DNA of 64,000 nt, from assembly GCA_003209795.1 (NCBI GenBank), contig QCPB01000001.1:1-64000 (forward strand). The letters are read 5' to 3'. The DNA is from Prochlorococcus sp. AG-436-C05 (lineage in GTDB: Bacteria; Cyanobacteriota; Cyanobacteriia; PCC-6307; Cyanobiaceae). The notes beneath the pieces are model-generated. The model was not told the origin of the DNA. It saw only the letters and a list, made by a program, of their open reading frames with translations, and did not search any database. Both the position numbers and the translations under genes were made by a program. Position 1 is the first letter of the stretch. Each line of letters begins with the position of its first letter. Of this stretch, positions 51,750-61,663 are shown one piece after another.

Positions 51750-52580
51750 ATGAATTTTAAAAACCATTATCAAAAAAAAAGATTTGGACAACATTGGTTG
51801 GTAAATGAAAAAATATTAGAGAAAATCAAAGAAGTTGCTGAACTTAATGAAAATGATTTTGTTCTTGAAATTGGTCCTGGAAGAGGAGCATTAACATCAA
51901 AGTTATTAGATTCTGAGATTAGAAAATTACATGCTATTGAATTAGATAGGGATTTAATTGATTATTTAAATGGTAGATTTAAAAATAACAAGAAGTTTTC
52001 ACTTCAGCAGGGAGATATACTTACAACGAATCTAGATTCTATTAATAATCAGATAACTAAGGTTGTAGCGAATATTCCGTATAATATTACCGGGCCAATA
52101 TTGGATATCTTTGTAGGAAGATTAGGATTAATAAGAGAATACAATTATAAAAAAATAATATTTCTAATGCAGAAAGAAGTTGTAGATAGAATTTTATCAA
52201 ATGAAGGAAGTAATAGCGTAGGAGCACTAAGTGTAAGAATGCAGCTTTTATCAAAAATTAAAAAAATATGTGATGTTGATCCATCTTCATTTAGTCCTCC
52301 TCCAAAAGTCTTTTCATCTTTAGTTGTTTTTGAACCATTAAAAGCAGAATTAAGGTTGGACATTAGATCGGAGGAATATATAGATAAACTTCTTCGCATT
52401 TCTTATAATTCAAGAAGAAAAATGCTTAGAAATACACTTAAATCAATACTTTCTAATGATGAGATTAATAAATTATCTGAAGCATCAAAAATATGCTTTA
52501 ATTTAAGACCTCAAGATCTTTCAATAAATCAATGGATTAATCTTGCTGATAATTGTATTAAAATTGAAATTAAAAAATAA
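51750..52580 (+). CDS. rsmA: 16S rRNA dimethyladenosine transferase (KsgA)
   Basis: 276 residues from ATG (a TTG one codon earlier is possible). Dimethylates A1518/A1519. [34 protein letters not shown] (SAM site), QGDIL and [14 protein letters not shown] (NIPY catalytic motif) are present, and the C-terminal half with [17 protein letters not shown]. ispE follows after 11 bases. Confidence 0.97.
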   Translation: MNFKNHYQKKRFGQHWLVNEKILEKIKEVAELNENDFVLEIGPGRGALTSKLLDSEIRKLHAIELDRDLIDYLNGRFKNNKKFSLQQGDILTTNLDSINNQITKVVANIPYNITGPILDIFVGRLGLIREYNYKKIIFLMQKEVVDRILSNEGSNSVGALSVRMQLLSKIKKICDVDPSSFSPPPKVFSSLVVFEPLKAELRLDIRSEEYIDKLLRISYNSRRKMLRNTLKSILSNDEINKLSEASKICFNLRPQDLSINQWINLADNCIKIEIKK

Positions 52581-52591
52581 AATCTAAGTAA

Positions 52592-53527
52592 ATGTCAGAA
52601 TTATCTAAAAGAAAAATTAGTATAAAATCACCAGCTAAGGTTAATTTACACCTTGAAGTTATAGGAAAAAGAGAAGATGGATATCATGAATTAGCAATGA
52701 TAATGCAAAATATTGATCTTTCAGATTATTTAGAGTTTGAGATTAATCAAGAAGGATTAATTAACTTAAAATCAGATTGCACTCATTTAAGTCTTGATAG
52801 AGATAACTTAATAGTTAAATCTGCATATCTATTAAAGAAATTATCAAATAATGATTTGGGGGCTAATATTTTTTTAAAAAAAAATATTCCTATAGGAGCA
52901 GGATTGGCTGGAGGTTCAAGTAATGCTGCAGCCACACTAGTTGGAATTAATAAGTTGTGGAATTTAAATCTTGACAAAAATGAATTGTTAAAACTATCTG
53001 CATCTTTAGGTTCAGATGTTCCTTTTTTTATAAATGGAGGTAGTCAATTATGTTTTGGAAGAGGAGAGATTCTAGAGAAATATGAATATAAATATAAATA
53101 TGGAGTTCTTCTTTTAAAAAATCCAAATGTTTCAATATCTACAGCTGAAACATATAGAAAATATAGTAATCAGTTTATTAAACAAGATTATATGAGAGCT
53201 GATCTAGTTGATAATATAAGAAATGATTTAAGAAAAAAAAGTTTAAATGATTTTAATATTATGGATAAATCAATCAAAATAAAAAATGACTTACAGTTAA
53301 TTGTCGAGAATGAGAATGATTCTGTAAAGCTAGCATTATATTTGCTTTCAAATTTAAAGAACGTTTTGACATTTTCAATGAGTGGATCAGGACCAACATG
53401 CTTTGCTCTTTTTAAGGATTTTGATACAGCGAATAAAGTTTTGTACGATAACTATAAATTATTCAAAAAAAACGGTTTTGATTCATGGGCTTGTAAAATA
53501 CTTGATAAGGGTATAAAAATCATATAA
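52592..53527 (+). CDS. ispE: 4-diphosphocytidyl-2-C-methyl-D-erythritol kinase
   Basis: 311 residues. GHMP kinase of the MEP isoprenoid pathway: KSPAKVNLHLEVIGKREDGY, PIGAGLAGGSSNAAATLVGI (ATP motif), SLGSDVPFFINGG and SMSGSGPTCFALFKDF. Feeds isoprenoids for carotenoids and the phytyl chain of divinyl chlorophyll. Coupled with rsmA, an order seen widely in cyanobacteria. Confidence 0.97.
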   Translation: MSELSKRKISIKSPAKVNLHLEVIGKREDGYHELAMIMQNIDLSDYLEFEINQEGLINLKSDCTHLSLDRDNLIVKSAYLLKKLSNNDLGANIFLKKNIPIGAGLAGGSSNAAATLVGINKLWNLNLDKNELLKLSASLGSDVPFFINGGSQLCFGRGEILEKYEYKYKYGVLLLKNPNVSISTAETYRKYSNQFIKQDYMRADLVDNIRNDLRKKSLNDFNIMDKSIKIKNDLQLIVENENDSVKLALYLLSNLKNVLTFSMSGSGPTCFALFKDFDTANKVLYDNYKLFKKNGFDSWACKILDKGIKII

Positions 53528-53553
53528 ATTTACCTAAGAATTCGATTAAGATT

Positions 53554-53868
53554 TTGGAAGATATAAATAAGACTGTAGGAGATAATATAGATAATAAAAA
53601 TAATCCGAAAAAAGGACCTATAAATTTCTTTATTGGTTCATTAACAAGTTTTTTATTGTTTATATCTTTTTATATAATCAGCAATAAAATCGCAATTTAT
53701 TTTGCTTTACATAAACCCTCAAATTCATCGGAAATAGTCCAAAATATTTCCTCTAGTATCAATACTTTAATTATTGGTTTATCCTTTTTACTAACGTTTT
53801 CATTTGGTTTTATTGGTATAGGTCTTTTTATTGTATTTGTTCGCAGTTTTTATGTGAATAAAACATGA
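53554..53868 (+). CDS. DUF3082 membrane protein
   Basis: 104 residues, TTG start. Acidic/basic N-terminus, then two long spans, FFIGSLTSFLLFISFYIIS and TLIIGLSFLLTFSFGFIGIG followed by LFIVFVRSFYVNKT. Layout fits DUF3082, a cyanobacterial family of two-span proteins. Function unknown. Adjacent to ispE (26 bases). Confidence 0.78.
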   Translation: MEDINKTVGDNIDNKNNPKKGPINFFIGSLTSFLLFISFYIISNKIAIYFALHKPSNSSEIVQNISSSINTLIIGLSFLLTFSFGFIGIGLFIVFVRSFYVNKT

Positions 53869-53901
53869 ATAATCAATATTATTAATAAAAGGCTTTATTT
53901 A

Positions 53902-53997
53902 ATGACATTACATGATTTGGGACTTTTAATCCTTCTGCTATCTCCGGGAATGCTTTTGTCAATATTACTACTTATAACTTTTGCTGAAGGAGGATGA
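53902..53997 (+). CDS. 31-residue single-span membrane microprotein
   Basis: ATG start: MTLHDLGLLILLLSPGMLLS then ILLLITFAEGG and TGA. It is almost wholly one hydrophobic helix with a short polar start and GG end, the kind of peptide found as a peripheral subunit of photosynthetic or respiratory complexes. The mix of Leu, Gly, Pro suggests selection rather than random AT-rich DNA. It lies just upstream of pdhB. Unidentified. Confidence 0.6.
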   Translation: MTLHDLGLLILLLSPGMLLSILLLITFAEGG

Positions 53998-54047
53998 ATT
54001 AACCATAATGGTAAAATTTATATATGTAATTAATTAGGAAATTACTC

Positions 54048-55031
54048 GTGGCTGGAACCTTATTATTTGATGCTTTGAGAGAAGCAATTGATGAAGAGAT
54101 GTCAAAAGATGTAAATGTATGCGTTATGGGTGAGGATGTTGGACAATATGGCGGTTCTTATAAGGTTACTAAGGATTTGTATGAAAAATATGGAGAATTA
54201 AGAGTTCTAGATACTCCTATAGCAGAAAATAGTTTTACTGGTATGGCAGTTGGTGCAGCGATGACAGGTCTTAGACCGATAGTAGAAGGAATGAATATGG
54301 GATTTCTACTTTTAGCCTTTAATCAAATATCAAATAATATGGGTATGCTGAGATACACAAGTGGAGGTAATTATAAAATACCAGCAGTAGTACGAGGGCC
54401 AGGTGGAGTTGGACGTCAACTTGGAGCTGAACATAGTCAAAGATTAGAAGCTTATTTTCATGCAGTTCCGGGTATAAAGATTGTTGCATGTAGCACTCCT
54501 ACAAATGCTAAAGGTTTAATGAAAGCAGCAATTAGAGATAATAATCCTGTTCTGTTTTTTGAGCATGTGCTTTTATATAATTTATCTGAAAAATTGCCGG
54601 AAGGAGATTATATATGTGCTTTAGATCAAGCTGATATAGTAAAAGAAGGTAAGGATGTTACCTTATTAACTTATTCAAGAATGAGACACCATTGTCTTAA
54701 AGCTATTGAAGATTTAGAAAATAAAAATATAGACGTTGAGTTAATTGACTTGATAAGTTTAAAACCTTTTGATATGGATACTATTTCAAAATCTATAAAA
54801 AAAACAAATAAAGTAATTATAGTTGAAGAATGTATGAAGACTGGAGGTATTGGAGCAGAATTAATTGCTTTAATAACAGAAGAATGTTTTGATGATCTTG
54901 ATGCAAGACCTATCAGATTATCTAGTCAAGATATACCTACTCCATATAATGGAAATCTTGAGAATTTAACAATTATACAACCGCATCAAATAGTGGCAAA
55001 AGTTAAAGAGTTATTTAATGGGAGTATTTAA
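54048..55031 (+). CDS. pdhB: Pyruvate dehydrogenase E1 component, beta subunit
   Basis: 327 residues, GTG start with AGGA upstream. Thiamine diphosphate enzyme subunit in the pyruvate dehydrogenase complex. Typical blocks: [20 protein letters not shown] and [35 protein letters not shown], and [18 protein letters not shown] and [16 protein letters not shown] C-terminal segment ([17 protein letters not shown]). The alpha subunit is elsewhere. Followed by secD after 2 bases. Confidence 0.97.
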   Translation: MAGTLLFDALREAIDEEMSKDVNVCVMGEDVGQYGGSYKVTKDLYEKYGELRVLDTPIAENSFTGMAVGAAMTGLRPIVEGMNMGFLLLAFNQISNNMGMLRYTSGGNYKIPAVVRGPGGVGRQLGAEHSQRLEAYFHAVPGIKIVACSTPTNAKGLMKAAIRDNNPVLFFEHVLLYNLSEKLPEGDYICALDQADIVKEGKDVTLLTYSRMRHHCLKAIEDLENKNIDVELIDLISLKPFDMDTISKSIKKTNKVIIVEECMKTGGIGAELIALITEECFDDLDARPIRLSSQDIPTPYNGNLENLTIIQPHQIVAKVKELFNGSI

Positions 55032-55033
55032 TA

Positions 55034-56500
55034 ATGAAAAGAAGGCAAGGTTGGCTTTTTTTTATAATATTCCTATTAACATTAGCAATTTATTTATTAA
55101 TTAATTATCCTCTGCAGTTAGGCTTAGACTTAAAAGGAGGCTCTCAATTAACACTCCAACTAATAAAGGAAGAAGGCAAAGTAACAAAAGACGAACTTGA
55201 GGCTGTTGAAGCAGTTTTAGATAAAAGAGTTAATAATTTAGGAGTATCTGAATCTAACTTGCAAACATTAGGACGTGATCAATTGATTTTAGAATTACCT
55301 GGAGAACAAAATCCTTTAGTAGCTTCAAGAGTATTAGGTAAGACTGCCTTGTTAGAATTTAGAACTCAAAAGGTTGGTACTAGAACACAATTAAAAAAAC
55401 TACAACTCCAGAGATTTAAAATAAATGAACTAATAAATGAATATTCCATTTTAGAATCAGATCTAAATAATGATAATTTTATAAATAATACTAATAATCT
55501 AATTAAAGATATTGAGGAAAATCTTAATTACACTTCTAAAAGACAAGATTTATTTGGCAAATTAATTGATACTAAAATATTTATTAATAATGAAATTGCA
55601 AATCTATTCACTAAAACAGAATTATCTGGAAAGGATTTAATTAATGCTGGAAGAAGGCAAGAACAAACGAATAATAATTGGGAAGTTTTACTAACATTTA
55701 GTAATGAAGGAGGAGAGAAATTTGCAAGTATTACGAAAGCAATAGCTGGTTCGGAGCAATTATTAGCAATCATACTTGACGGTGAATCTATTAGTGAAGC
55801 CAGTGTCGGTAATCAGTTTTCTAATACTGGGATTACTGGTGGGTTAGCAACAATTAGTGGTAATTTTAGCGCTGAAGAAGCCAGAGAATTAGAAGTTCAA
55901 CTTAAAGGTGGTTCATTACCATTACCAATAGAAATAGTAGAAACAAATACTATTGGCCCTTTATTGGGATCAAGAAATATTATAAAAAGTCTTTATGCTG
56001 CTATTAGTGGATTAATTTTTGTTGGTATATTTATGATACTCAATTATAGAATTCTTGGTTTTGTTTCTGTTATCTCACTAATTCTCTATGGATTCTTTAA
56101 CTTAGCTATTTACTCTTTAATTCCAGTAACATTAACTTTGCCTGGAATCTCAGGTCTTATATTGAGTATTGGTATGGCTGTTGACGCCAATATTTTAATT
56201 TTCGAGAGAATTAGAGAAGAATTAAAAAGAGGTAATACTCTAATAAGATCTATAGATAGTGGTTTTCAAAGAGCCAACTCATCAATCATTGATGGCCATA
56301 TAACTACTTTTGTTAGTTGTTTTGTTTTGTTCTTATTAGGAACTAATTTTGTTAAGGGATTCGCAGCCACATTAGGTCTTGGTGTAGCAATTAGTTTGTT
56401 TACATCTTTAAATTGCTCTAAAACTATTTTGAAATTTTTAACAACTTATCAATCTCTAAGAGAAAGAAATCTCTATCTTAATAAGGAGAGTGTCCTTTAA
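55034..56500 (+). CDS. secD: Protein translocase subunit SecD
   Basis: 488 residues. Six spans with a large periplasmic/lumenal loop (about 25-300) after the first span; QLGLDLKGGSQLTLQL is the conserved first-loop motif, and GLILSIGMAVDANILIFERI is the conserved D5-type block, with NSSIIDGHITTFVSCFVLFL after it. Uses the proton gradient with SecF to help translocation through SecYEG. Operon with secF. Confidence 0.97.
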   Translation: MKRRQGWLFFIIFLLTLAIYLLINYPLQLGLDLKGGSQLTLQLIKEEGKVTKDELEAVEAVLDKRVNNLGVSESNLQTLGRDQLILELPGEQNPLVASRVLGKTALLEFRTQKVGTRTQLKKLQLQRFKINELINEYSILESDLNNDNFINNTNNLIKDIEENLNYTSKRQDLFGKLIDTKIFINNEIANLFTKTELSGKDLINAGRRQEQTNNNWEVLLTFSNEGGEKFASITKAIAGSEQLLAIILDGESISEASVGNQFSNTGITGGLATISGNFSAEEARELEVQLKGGSLPLPIEIVETNTIGPLLGSRNIIKSLYAAISGLIFVGIFMILNYRILGFVSVISLILYGFFNLAIYSLIPVTLTLPGISGLILSIGMAVDANILIFERIREELKRGNTLIRSIDSGFQRANSSIIDGHITTFVSCFVLFLLGTNFVKGFAATLGLGVAISLFTSLNCSKTILKFLTTYQSLRERNLYLNKESVL

Positions 56501-56522
56501 AAAACATTTTTTTTAAAATTTT

Positions 56523-57440
56523 ATGAAATTATTAAACCTAAATTTAATAAAAAATCGCAAAAATGTATTTAGTTTTTCAATATTTCTTATTTTGTTATGT
56601 TTATTAGGAATTTTATATTCAACTTTTAATACTAATTATAAAAGGCCAATTAATCTTGGTATGGATTTTATAGGAGGAAATGAATTGAGAATTGAAAGAG
56701 TTTGTAAAAATGGATGTTCTAATATTTCTCCTGATAAAGTTATAGAAAACTTAAAAAAGTTTTCAAATAATAAAAACCTTGTAAATAATATTAAATTGCA
56801 ATTTCAAAATGATAATAAATTAATATCAATTAGAACACCTTATTTAAATATCGAAGATTCAAATAATCTAATTGATAATCTTGATAGGATAATTGGTCCA
56901 TTAAATTATGAATCTAAAAACTCTAGATTAATAGGACCCAAACTTGGTAAAAAACTACTCATAAATTGTACAACTTCACTATTGGTTTCTTTATTTGCAA
57001 TATCTTTATATATAACTATTCGCTTTGATAGGAAATTTGCATTCTTTGCATTACTAGCTTTATTTCATGACTTATTTATTGTTTTCGGTATTTTTTCATG
57101 GTTAGGAATATTACTTTCTATTGAGGTAAATAGTTTATTTGCAGTTTCATTATTGACAATTGCGGGTTACTCCGTAAATGATACTGTTGTTATTTTTGAT
57201 AGAATTAGAGAAAATTTAAAATCAAAAAATATAGAATATAACGAAACAATTCAAATTTCAGTTAATGAATCATTTAGAAGAACAATATTTACAAGCATTA
57301 CCACCTTAATTCCATTGGTATCACTTATACTTTTTGGTTCTTATTCTCTTTTTTGGTTTTCTATTTCTCTATCATTAGGAATTATAATTGGAAGCTATTC
57401 TAGTATTTTGTTAGCACCATCTTTTTTACTTAAAGATTAA
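56523..57440 (+). CDS. secF: Protein translocase subunit SecF
   Basis: 305 residues. MDFIGGNELRIERV corresponds to the DFxGG block; YSVNDTVVIFDRIRENLKSK is the diagnostic SecF motif, followed by TSITTLIPLVSLILFGSYSL. Six spans. The first-loop domain is small as usual. It follows secD by 22 bases and a small membrane protein gene follows it. Confidence 0.97.
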   Translation: MKLLNLNLIKNRKNVFSFSIFLILLCLLGILYSTFNTNYKRPINLGMDFIGGNELRIERVCKNGCSNISPDKVIENLKKFSNNKNLVNNIKLQFQNDNKLISIRTPYLNIEDSNNLIDNLDRIIGPLNYESKNSRLIGPKLGKKLLINCTTSLLVSLFAISLYITIRFDRKFAFFALLALFHDLFIVFGIFSWLGILLSIEVNSLFAVSLLTIAGYSVNDTVVIFDRIRENLKSKNIEYNETIQISVNESFRRTIFTSITTLIPLVSLILFGSYSLFWFSISLSLGIIIGSYSSILLAPSFLLKD

Positions 57441-57458
57441 GATATAAATTTAAAATTG

Positions 57459-57641
57459 ATGCCAATTAATTACTATTTAATACTTTTAATTTCATTGGTT
57501 TTAATAGATTTATCAACTGAATTGAGAATATTATTTGATCACATTACATTTAATTCCCTATATTTTGCTTTATCTAAGAATCCCTTAGCCTTTTTTATTC
57601 TTTTTTCCTATCCTTATTTATATAAAAAATTAAATAAATAA
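57459..57641 (+). CDS. Small hydrophobic protein downstream of secF
   Basis: About 60 residues from ATG (a TTG one codon earlier is also possible). N-terminal span MPINYYLILLISLVLIDLS, then ELRILFDHITFNSLYFALSK and a second hydrophobic part NPLAFFILFSYPYLYKKLNK. Two short spans likely. Same strand, 18 bases after secF, so probably its cotranscript. Family not recognised. Confidence 0.6.
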   Translation: MPINYYLILLISLVLIDLSTELRILFDHITFNSLYFALSKNPLAFFILFSYPYLYKKLNK

Positions 57642-57646
57642 TCCTA

Positions 57647-58690
57647 TTATTTTTTATTAATTGCTTCTTTTATGAATACTTGAATAACTACCGCCAGAGG
57701 CAGGGATAATATTAAACCTAATGGTCCAAAAATATAAGTAAATCCAAATTGAGATATTAATGTTAATCCTGGAAGCAATTGTGTTCTTTTTTTCATTATA
57801 GAAGGCATTATTATATAGCTTTCTATATTTTGTATTAATATATATGCTCCTAAAACAGCAAGTGGCTTCCAAAAATTATCTAGTAAGGCTATAGATATTG
57901 GAAATATTCCGCTAATAACTGGTCCTATATTAGGAATTATATTTAAAATCATTGCTATTAAAGCATTAGAAACAACATATTTAACATCTAATATAGATAA
58001 AACTATTAATGATAAAAGTCCTACTGATAATGAACTTATAACCATTGAAAAAGTCCAATTAGTTAGTGCAATATTACATTTATCTAGAATAATTCTAAAT
58101 TTATTGCGATAGTTTTTGGGAATAATAATCAATATATTTTCTTTATATTGCTTAGGTTCTATAGAGATCATTAAACTAACCACTAAAACAAATATCAATC
58201 TTATTAATCCGGATCCTAAGTTTCCCGCTAAATTTATTAGGTTCATTAAACTTTCCTGAATTGCTTTAGCTATACTCCCTACATCAGGTATAGGGAAAAC
58301 ACTATTTATAAGATTAAAAACATCAATAACATTCTCTGATTCTTGTCCATAATATAAAGAATTAAATTTATTTATATTTGTATTTAATAAAATATTTATT
58401 TTGGATAATCCATTAGGAATATCTAACAATATTTCATTAAATTCTTTTATAAATGGAGGCAATACTAGAAACAGAATTGTAAAAATTATAAATGAAATAA
58501 TTGATATAACTAATAAGAGGGAAATTAATCTAGGAAGTTTTAATCTCCTTTGTAATTGATTACATAAATTACATACAATATTTGAAATAACTAAAGAACA
58601 TATTATTAAAAGAAAAAAATCTCTTAATGCCCATAAAAATAAAATGGTTATTAATATTACTGTTAACTTAAAATAAAATTTACTATTCAA
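57647..58690 (-). CDS. AI-2E/PerM-family transporter
   Basis: 347 residues, eight predicted spans with a long soluble region near 80-150. IVCNLCNQLQRRLKLPRLIS, FLVLPPFIKEFNEILLDIPN and the C-terminal GPVISGIFPISIALLDNF and LPGLTLISQFGFTYIFGPLG are the family blocks. These homotrimeric proteins export small solutes or act as Na+/H+ antiporters; AI-2 itself is unlikely here. Convergent with the previous gene. Confidence 0.87.
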   Translation of the reverse strand: MNSKFYFKLTVILITILFLWALRDFFLLIICSLVISNIVCNLCNQLQRRLKLPRLISLLLVISIISFIIFTILFLVLPPFIKEFNEILLDIPNGLSKINILLNTNINKFNSLYYGQESENVIDVFNLINSVFPIPDVGSIAKAIQESLMNLINLAGNLGSGLIRLIFVLVVSLMISIEPKQYKENILIIIPKNYRNKFRIILDKCNIALTNWTFSMVISSLSVGLLSLIVLSILDVKYVVSNALIAMILNIIPNIGPVISGIFPISIALLDNFWKPLAVLGAYILIQNIESYIIMPSIMKKRTQLLPGLTLISQFGFTYIFGPLGLILSLPLAVVIQVFIKEAINKK

Positions 58691-58702
58691 GTTGAAATTC
58701 TT

Positions 58703-59056
58703 CTAATTATTTTCAGAATATCCTAATCCATTAGTTTTGGCATAAGTCTTCGCAAATCTCATAAACCTATCAAAATCAGATATTTTTTTCCAAATATATA
58801 TAGCTTCCAAAAATAAGGGTTCGCCATCTACAAACCTTACTTTAACATCCCTAGTTAATATTTCTCCTTCAGTATCAATCATCCTCATACCAGTTATTTC
58901 TCCACTTGTTATGGATGATAAAGCTTGAGGCTTTTCAAATAGAAATATGGCTTGTCCTGTTGTACCATCTTTACCTCTTGTTAACCTTATTTCTGGAACT
59001 ACAGGTTCATCTATTCCTTCATAAAATTGTATTTTTGATAATTTATTTGCTTTCAT
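58703..59056 (-). CDS. psb28: Photosystem II assembly protein Psb28
   Basis: 117 residues, canonical length. [40 protein letters not shown], then [20 protein letters not shown] and the conserved C-terminus [20 protein letters not shown]. Binds PSII assembly intermediates (with CP47) during biogenesis and repair. Soluble, on the cytosolic face. Twelve bases upstream of the transporter gene on the same strand. Confidence 0.97.
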   Translation of the reverse strand: MKANKLSKIQFYEGIDEPVVPEIRLTRGKDGTTGQAIFLFEKPQALSSITSGEITGMRMIDTEGEILTRDVKVRFVDGEPLFLEAIYIWKKISDFDRFMRFAKTYAKTNGLGYSENN

Positions 59057-59115
59057 AGTTATTTATTTTATTATTTTATTTTATAAAACTTTTATATAAA
59101 TCGTTTTTAAATTAT

Positions 59116-60162
59116 TTATAAAACATTATTTATTAACCCTAATATTTTTTTATCATATTCTAGATCTGTTAAATCTAATTTTTTTATATTTTCTTTTCCG
59201 ATTTTTTCATATTCATAGCATTTATCATAATATTCTAGTACCGCTCTACAAACTAAATCCCATTTTTTTTCCTTTATAGCATTAACAGCAATTTTTGTTC
59301 TTTGCGGACCAAGTCTTTTCTTAATCCTTATTATTGATTCCTCTAGCTCAACCTGATTAAAAATACTATATGTACTAATCAATTCATCTATTCGATTTGA
59401 CTCACTTCTTATTATTTCAATTCTTTTGGAGCTTTTCATCTGAATAAATAAGTCATGAGGTAATTTACAACTTCCTATATTTGCACTTTCAGCTTCAATG
59501 AATATATGGTCTTTTTTTTTAAAAGAAATCAATTTTTCAGCAATCATATTTTCAAAATATTCATTAGTGGGTTGTTTTTTCATTCCCAAACCTCCAAATG
59601 TACTTCCTCTGTGGGAAGCAAAACCCTCAAGATCTATAGTTTGGAAATTGTTTTTTTCTAGCAATTTTAATAACTTTGTCTTACCAGTACCTGTTTTACC
59701 TCCTATAACTATAAGATTGTACTTAATTAAAAAACTTTGAAGTATAAAACTCCTATAGGTTTTATAACCCCCTTTAAGTGTAATGCAATTGACATTAAAC
59801 TTTTCCAATAACCAAGCTATACTTAATGATCTCATTCCTCCTCTAGCGCAGTATATCCTTGTAAGTGGGTCTCCGATATAATTGTCTCTGCTGTTAGTTT
59901 TATAGTTATCAATACACTTAAATATACTGTTTAATAAAGTTTCGATTTTTCTTTCTAAAAATTTCAAACCTTGCGTTACTGCAATTTCTCTACCATTCTT
60001 TTTATAAATTGTCCCTATTATTGCCCTCTCATCATTATTAAATAATGGAATATTAATAGAATTAGGCATATGTCCTTTATAATATTCATTAGGGCTCCTC
60101 ACATCTATGAGAGGTCCATTAAAAATTCTAAATTTCTTTAGTTCTTCGCTTTTGCTATGCAT
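59116..60162 (-). CDS. mnmH: tRNA 2-selenouridine/geranyl-2-thiouridine synthase (MnmH/YbbB-like)
   Basis: 348 residues. N-terminal rhodanese domain with GPLIDVRSPNEYYKGHMPNS and catalytic Cys105 in IYCARGGMRSLSIAWLLE; C-terminal P-loop GGKTGTGKTKLLKLLE (154 on), then DLEGFASHRGSTFGG. MnmH replaces the wobble thiouridine sulfur with selenium, or transfers geranyl groups, in Lys/Glu/Gln tRNAs. No selD is in the window. Single gene. Tails off into a loosely conserved C-terminus. Confidence 0.88.
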   Translation of the reverse strand: MHSKSEELKKFRIFNGPLIDVRSPNEYYKGHMPNSINIPLFNNDERAIIGTIYKKNGREIAVTQGLKFLERKIETLLNSIFKCIDNYKTNSRDNYIGDPLTRIYCARGGMRSLSIAWLLEKFNVNCITLKGGYKTYRSFILQSFLIKYNLIVIGGKTGTGKTKLLKLLEKNNFQTIDLEGFASHRGSTFGGLGMKKQPTNEYFENMIAEKLISFKKKDHIFIEAESANIGSCKLPHDLFIQMKSSKRIEIIRSESNRIDELISTYSIFNQVELEESIIRIKKRLGPQRTKIAVNAIKEKKWDLVCRAVLEYYDKCYEYEKIGKENIKKLDLTDLEYDKKILGLINNVL

Positions 60163-60197
60163 GAATAGTTTTTTACATTTAGATCAATTAATTTGAA

Positions 60198-60917
60198 ATG
60201 ACTAACAAATCACAAGATAACTATAGTAATGCTACATTAGATCTAGTAAATAAATTCGTAGCTTCTAATCAAAGAAAGAGAATAAATTTATTAGCTGAGA
60301 TAGAATCTGAATCGCTTGGAATATTTAACATAGGTTATGTTTTATTTGATCAATTTGATAAGGAAGGAGACGATTGGTCTGTTGGTTGGATTTTGCAAGT
60401 TTTAAAAAAACACCAACCAAATTTCTTTGAGAATAAAGTTTTTAATAATTGGTTTAATACTTATTCTGATGTCAATTTAAAGTATGATGAATTGCAATTA
60501 TTATTATTAGAACAAAAATTTGAAGAAGCAGATAGAATAACAAGTTCATACTTAAGAAAGTTAGCTGGAAAACTTGCTGAAAAACGTGGTTATGTCTTTT
60601 ACAGTGAAGTAAACAATATGTCAGGAAGTGATCTTCAAACAATTGATAGACTTTGGAATATTTATTCTAACGGTAGATTCGGATTCTCAAACCAAGCAAA
60701 AATTTTAAAATCAGTAGGATTAAGGTATGAATCTTTATGGCCTAAAATTGGTTGGAAAAGAGATGGTTTATGGACAAGATATCCTAATTCATTTTGTTGG
60801 TCACTAAAAGCGCCTGATGGACACATGCCATTAATTAATCAATTAAGAGGAGTAAGACTAATGGATTCAATATTACGTCATCCTTCTATAGTGGAAAGGC
60901 ATAATAATATTCTTTGA
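60198..60917 (+). CDS. GUN4-family tetrapyrrole-binding protein
   Basis: 239 residues. A helical N-terminal region is followed by the GUN4 core: LQTIDRLWNIYSNGRFGFSN, WPKIGWKRDGLWTRYPNSFC and WSLKAPDGHMPLINQLRGVR. GUN4 binds protoporphyrin IX and Mg-protoporphyrin and stimulates Mg-chelatase. The N-terminal part differs from plant GUN4; there may be paralogues elsewhere. ATG start, divergent from mnmH. Confidence 0.9.
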   Translation: MTNKSQDNYSNATLDLVNKFVASNQRKRINLLAEIESESLGIFNIGYVLFDQFDKEGDDWSVGWILQVLKKHQPNFFENKVFNNWFNTYSDVNLKYDELQLLLLEQKFEEADRITSSYLRKLAGKLAEKRGYVFYSEVNNMSGSDLQTIDRLWNIYSNGRFGFSNQAKILKSVGLRYESLWPKIGWKRDGLWTRYPNSFCWSLKAPDGHMPLINQLRGVRLMDSILRHPSIVERHNNIL

Positions 60918-60966
60918 TATAACGTTATTTGATAAGTTAAAATTAAATTAGTATAGAAATATTATT

Positions 60967-61401
60967 ATGTCCTTTATTCAGGGCAAGAATATTTTAAAAA
61001 AGTTAATTAATAGACATAGAATTAATTCGTCGATTTTTGAATTAGAATCTTCATTACAATTAACCGAATTTGTAGAATTATTATTAGAGCCTATTAAAAC
61101 CTATAATTCAAGCTATCTAATTAAACTTGGTTTACATGAAGCTCTAGTTAATGCTGTTAAACATGGAAATAATTTAGACCCGAAAAAAAATGTTAGAGTT
61201 AGAAGAATTATTACTCCTAATTGGTGTGTTTGGCAGATTCAAGATGAAGGTAATGGTTTAGAAATAAAAAATAGAAATTATAATTTACCCAAAAAAACCA
61301 GCAGCGTATGCGGACGTGGTCTTTATATTATAAATGAATGTTTCGATGACATAAGATGGAGTAATAAAGGAAATCGACTGCAGTTAGCTTTAAAAAGATG
61401 A
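60967..61401 (+). CDS. RsbW-like anti-sigma factor kinase (HATPase_c)
   Basis: 144 residues. GHKL ATPase without other domains: LGLHEALVNAVKHGNNLDPK is the N-box (Glu58, Asn62), WQIQDEGNGLEI the G1 box and SVCGRGLYIINECFDDIRWS the G2 region. This is the serine-kinase anti-sigma fold that phosphorylates STAS antagonists. The STAS gene at about 36.6 kb is a possible partner. It overlaps the convergent gene by 12 bases. Confidence 0.87.
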   Translation: MSFIQGKNILKKLINRHRINSSIFELESSLQLTEFVELLLEPIKTYNSSYLIKLGLHEALVNAVKHGNNLDPKKNVRVRRIITPNWCVWQIQDEGNGLEIKNRNYNLPKKTSSVCGRGLYIINECFDDIRWSNKGNRLQLALKR

Positions 61402-61644
61402 ATCTCTACTTGGGCATGGTTTGTTTACATTAATTTCTTTCAACCATTTAATACTTTCTTCCATATAATTGATAGCATATTCTTCATTATTGCCAATAAT
61501 TAGTTGGCATAATCCAGCTGACATAAGTTCTGCAGATCTTTTATATTTATTTCCTTTAAGTTTGTGCCAATTATTATGATCAATTTTTAATTTATCATTT
61601 AATTTTTGTGCAAGTTCAACGATATCCTTTTCCCAATAATTCAT
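61390..61644 (-). CDS. Small conserved soluble protein, unknown
   Basis: 84 residues: MNYWEKDIVELAQKLNDKLK, then KYKRSAELMSAGLCQLIIGN and NNEEYAINYMEESIKWLKEI. All-helical, no membrane span. Looks like a small cyanobacterial conserved family; function unknown. Overlaps the RsbW-like gene at its 3' end. Confidence 0.72.
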   Translation of the reverse strand: MNYWEKDIVELAQKLNDKLKIDHNNWHKLKGNKYKRSAELMSAGLCQLIIGNNEEYAINYMEESIKWLKEINVNKPCPSRDSSF

Positions 61645-61663
61645 AGGTAATCTTATATTATTT

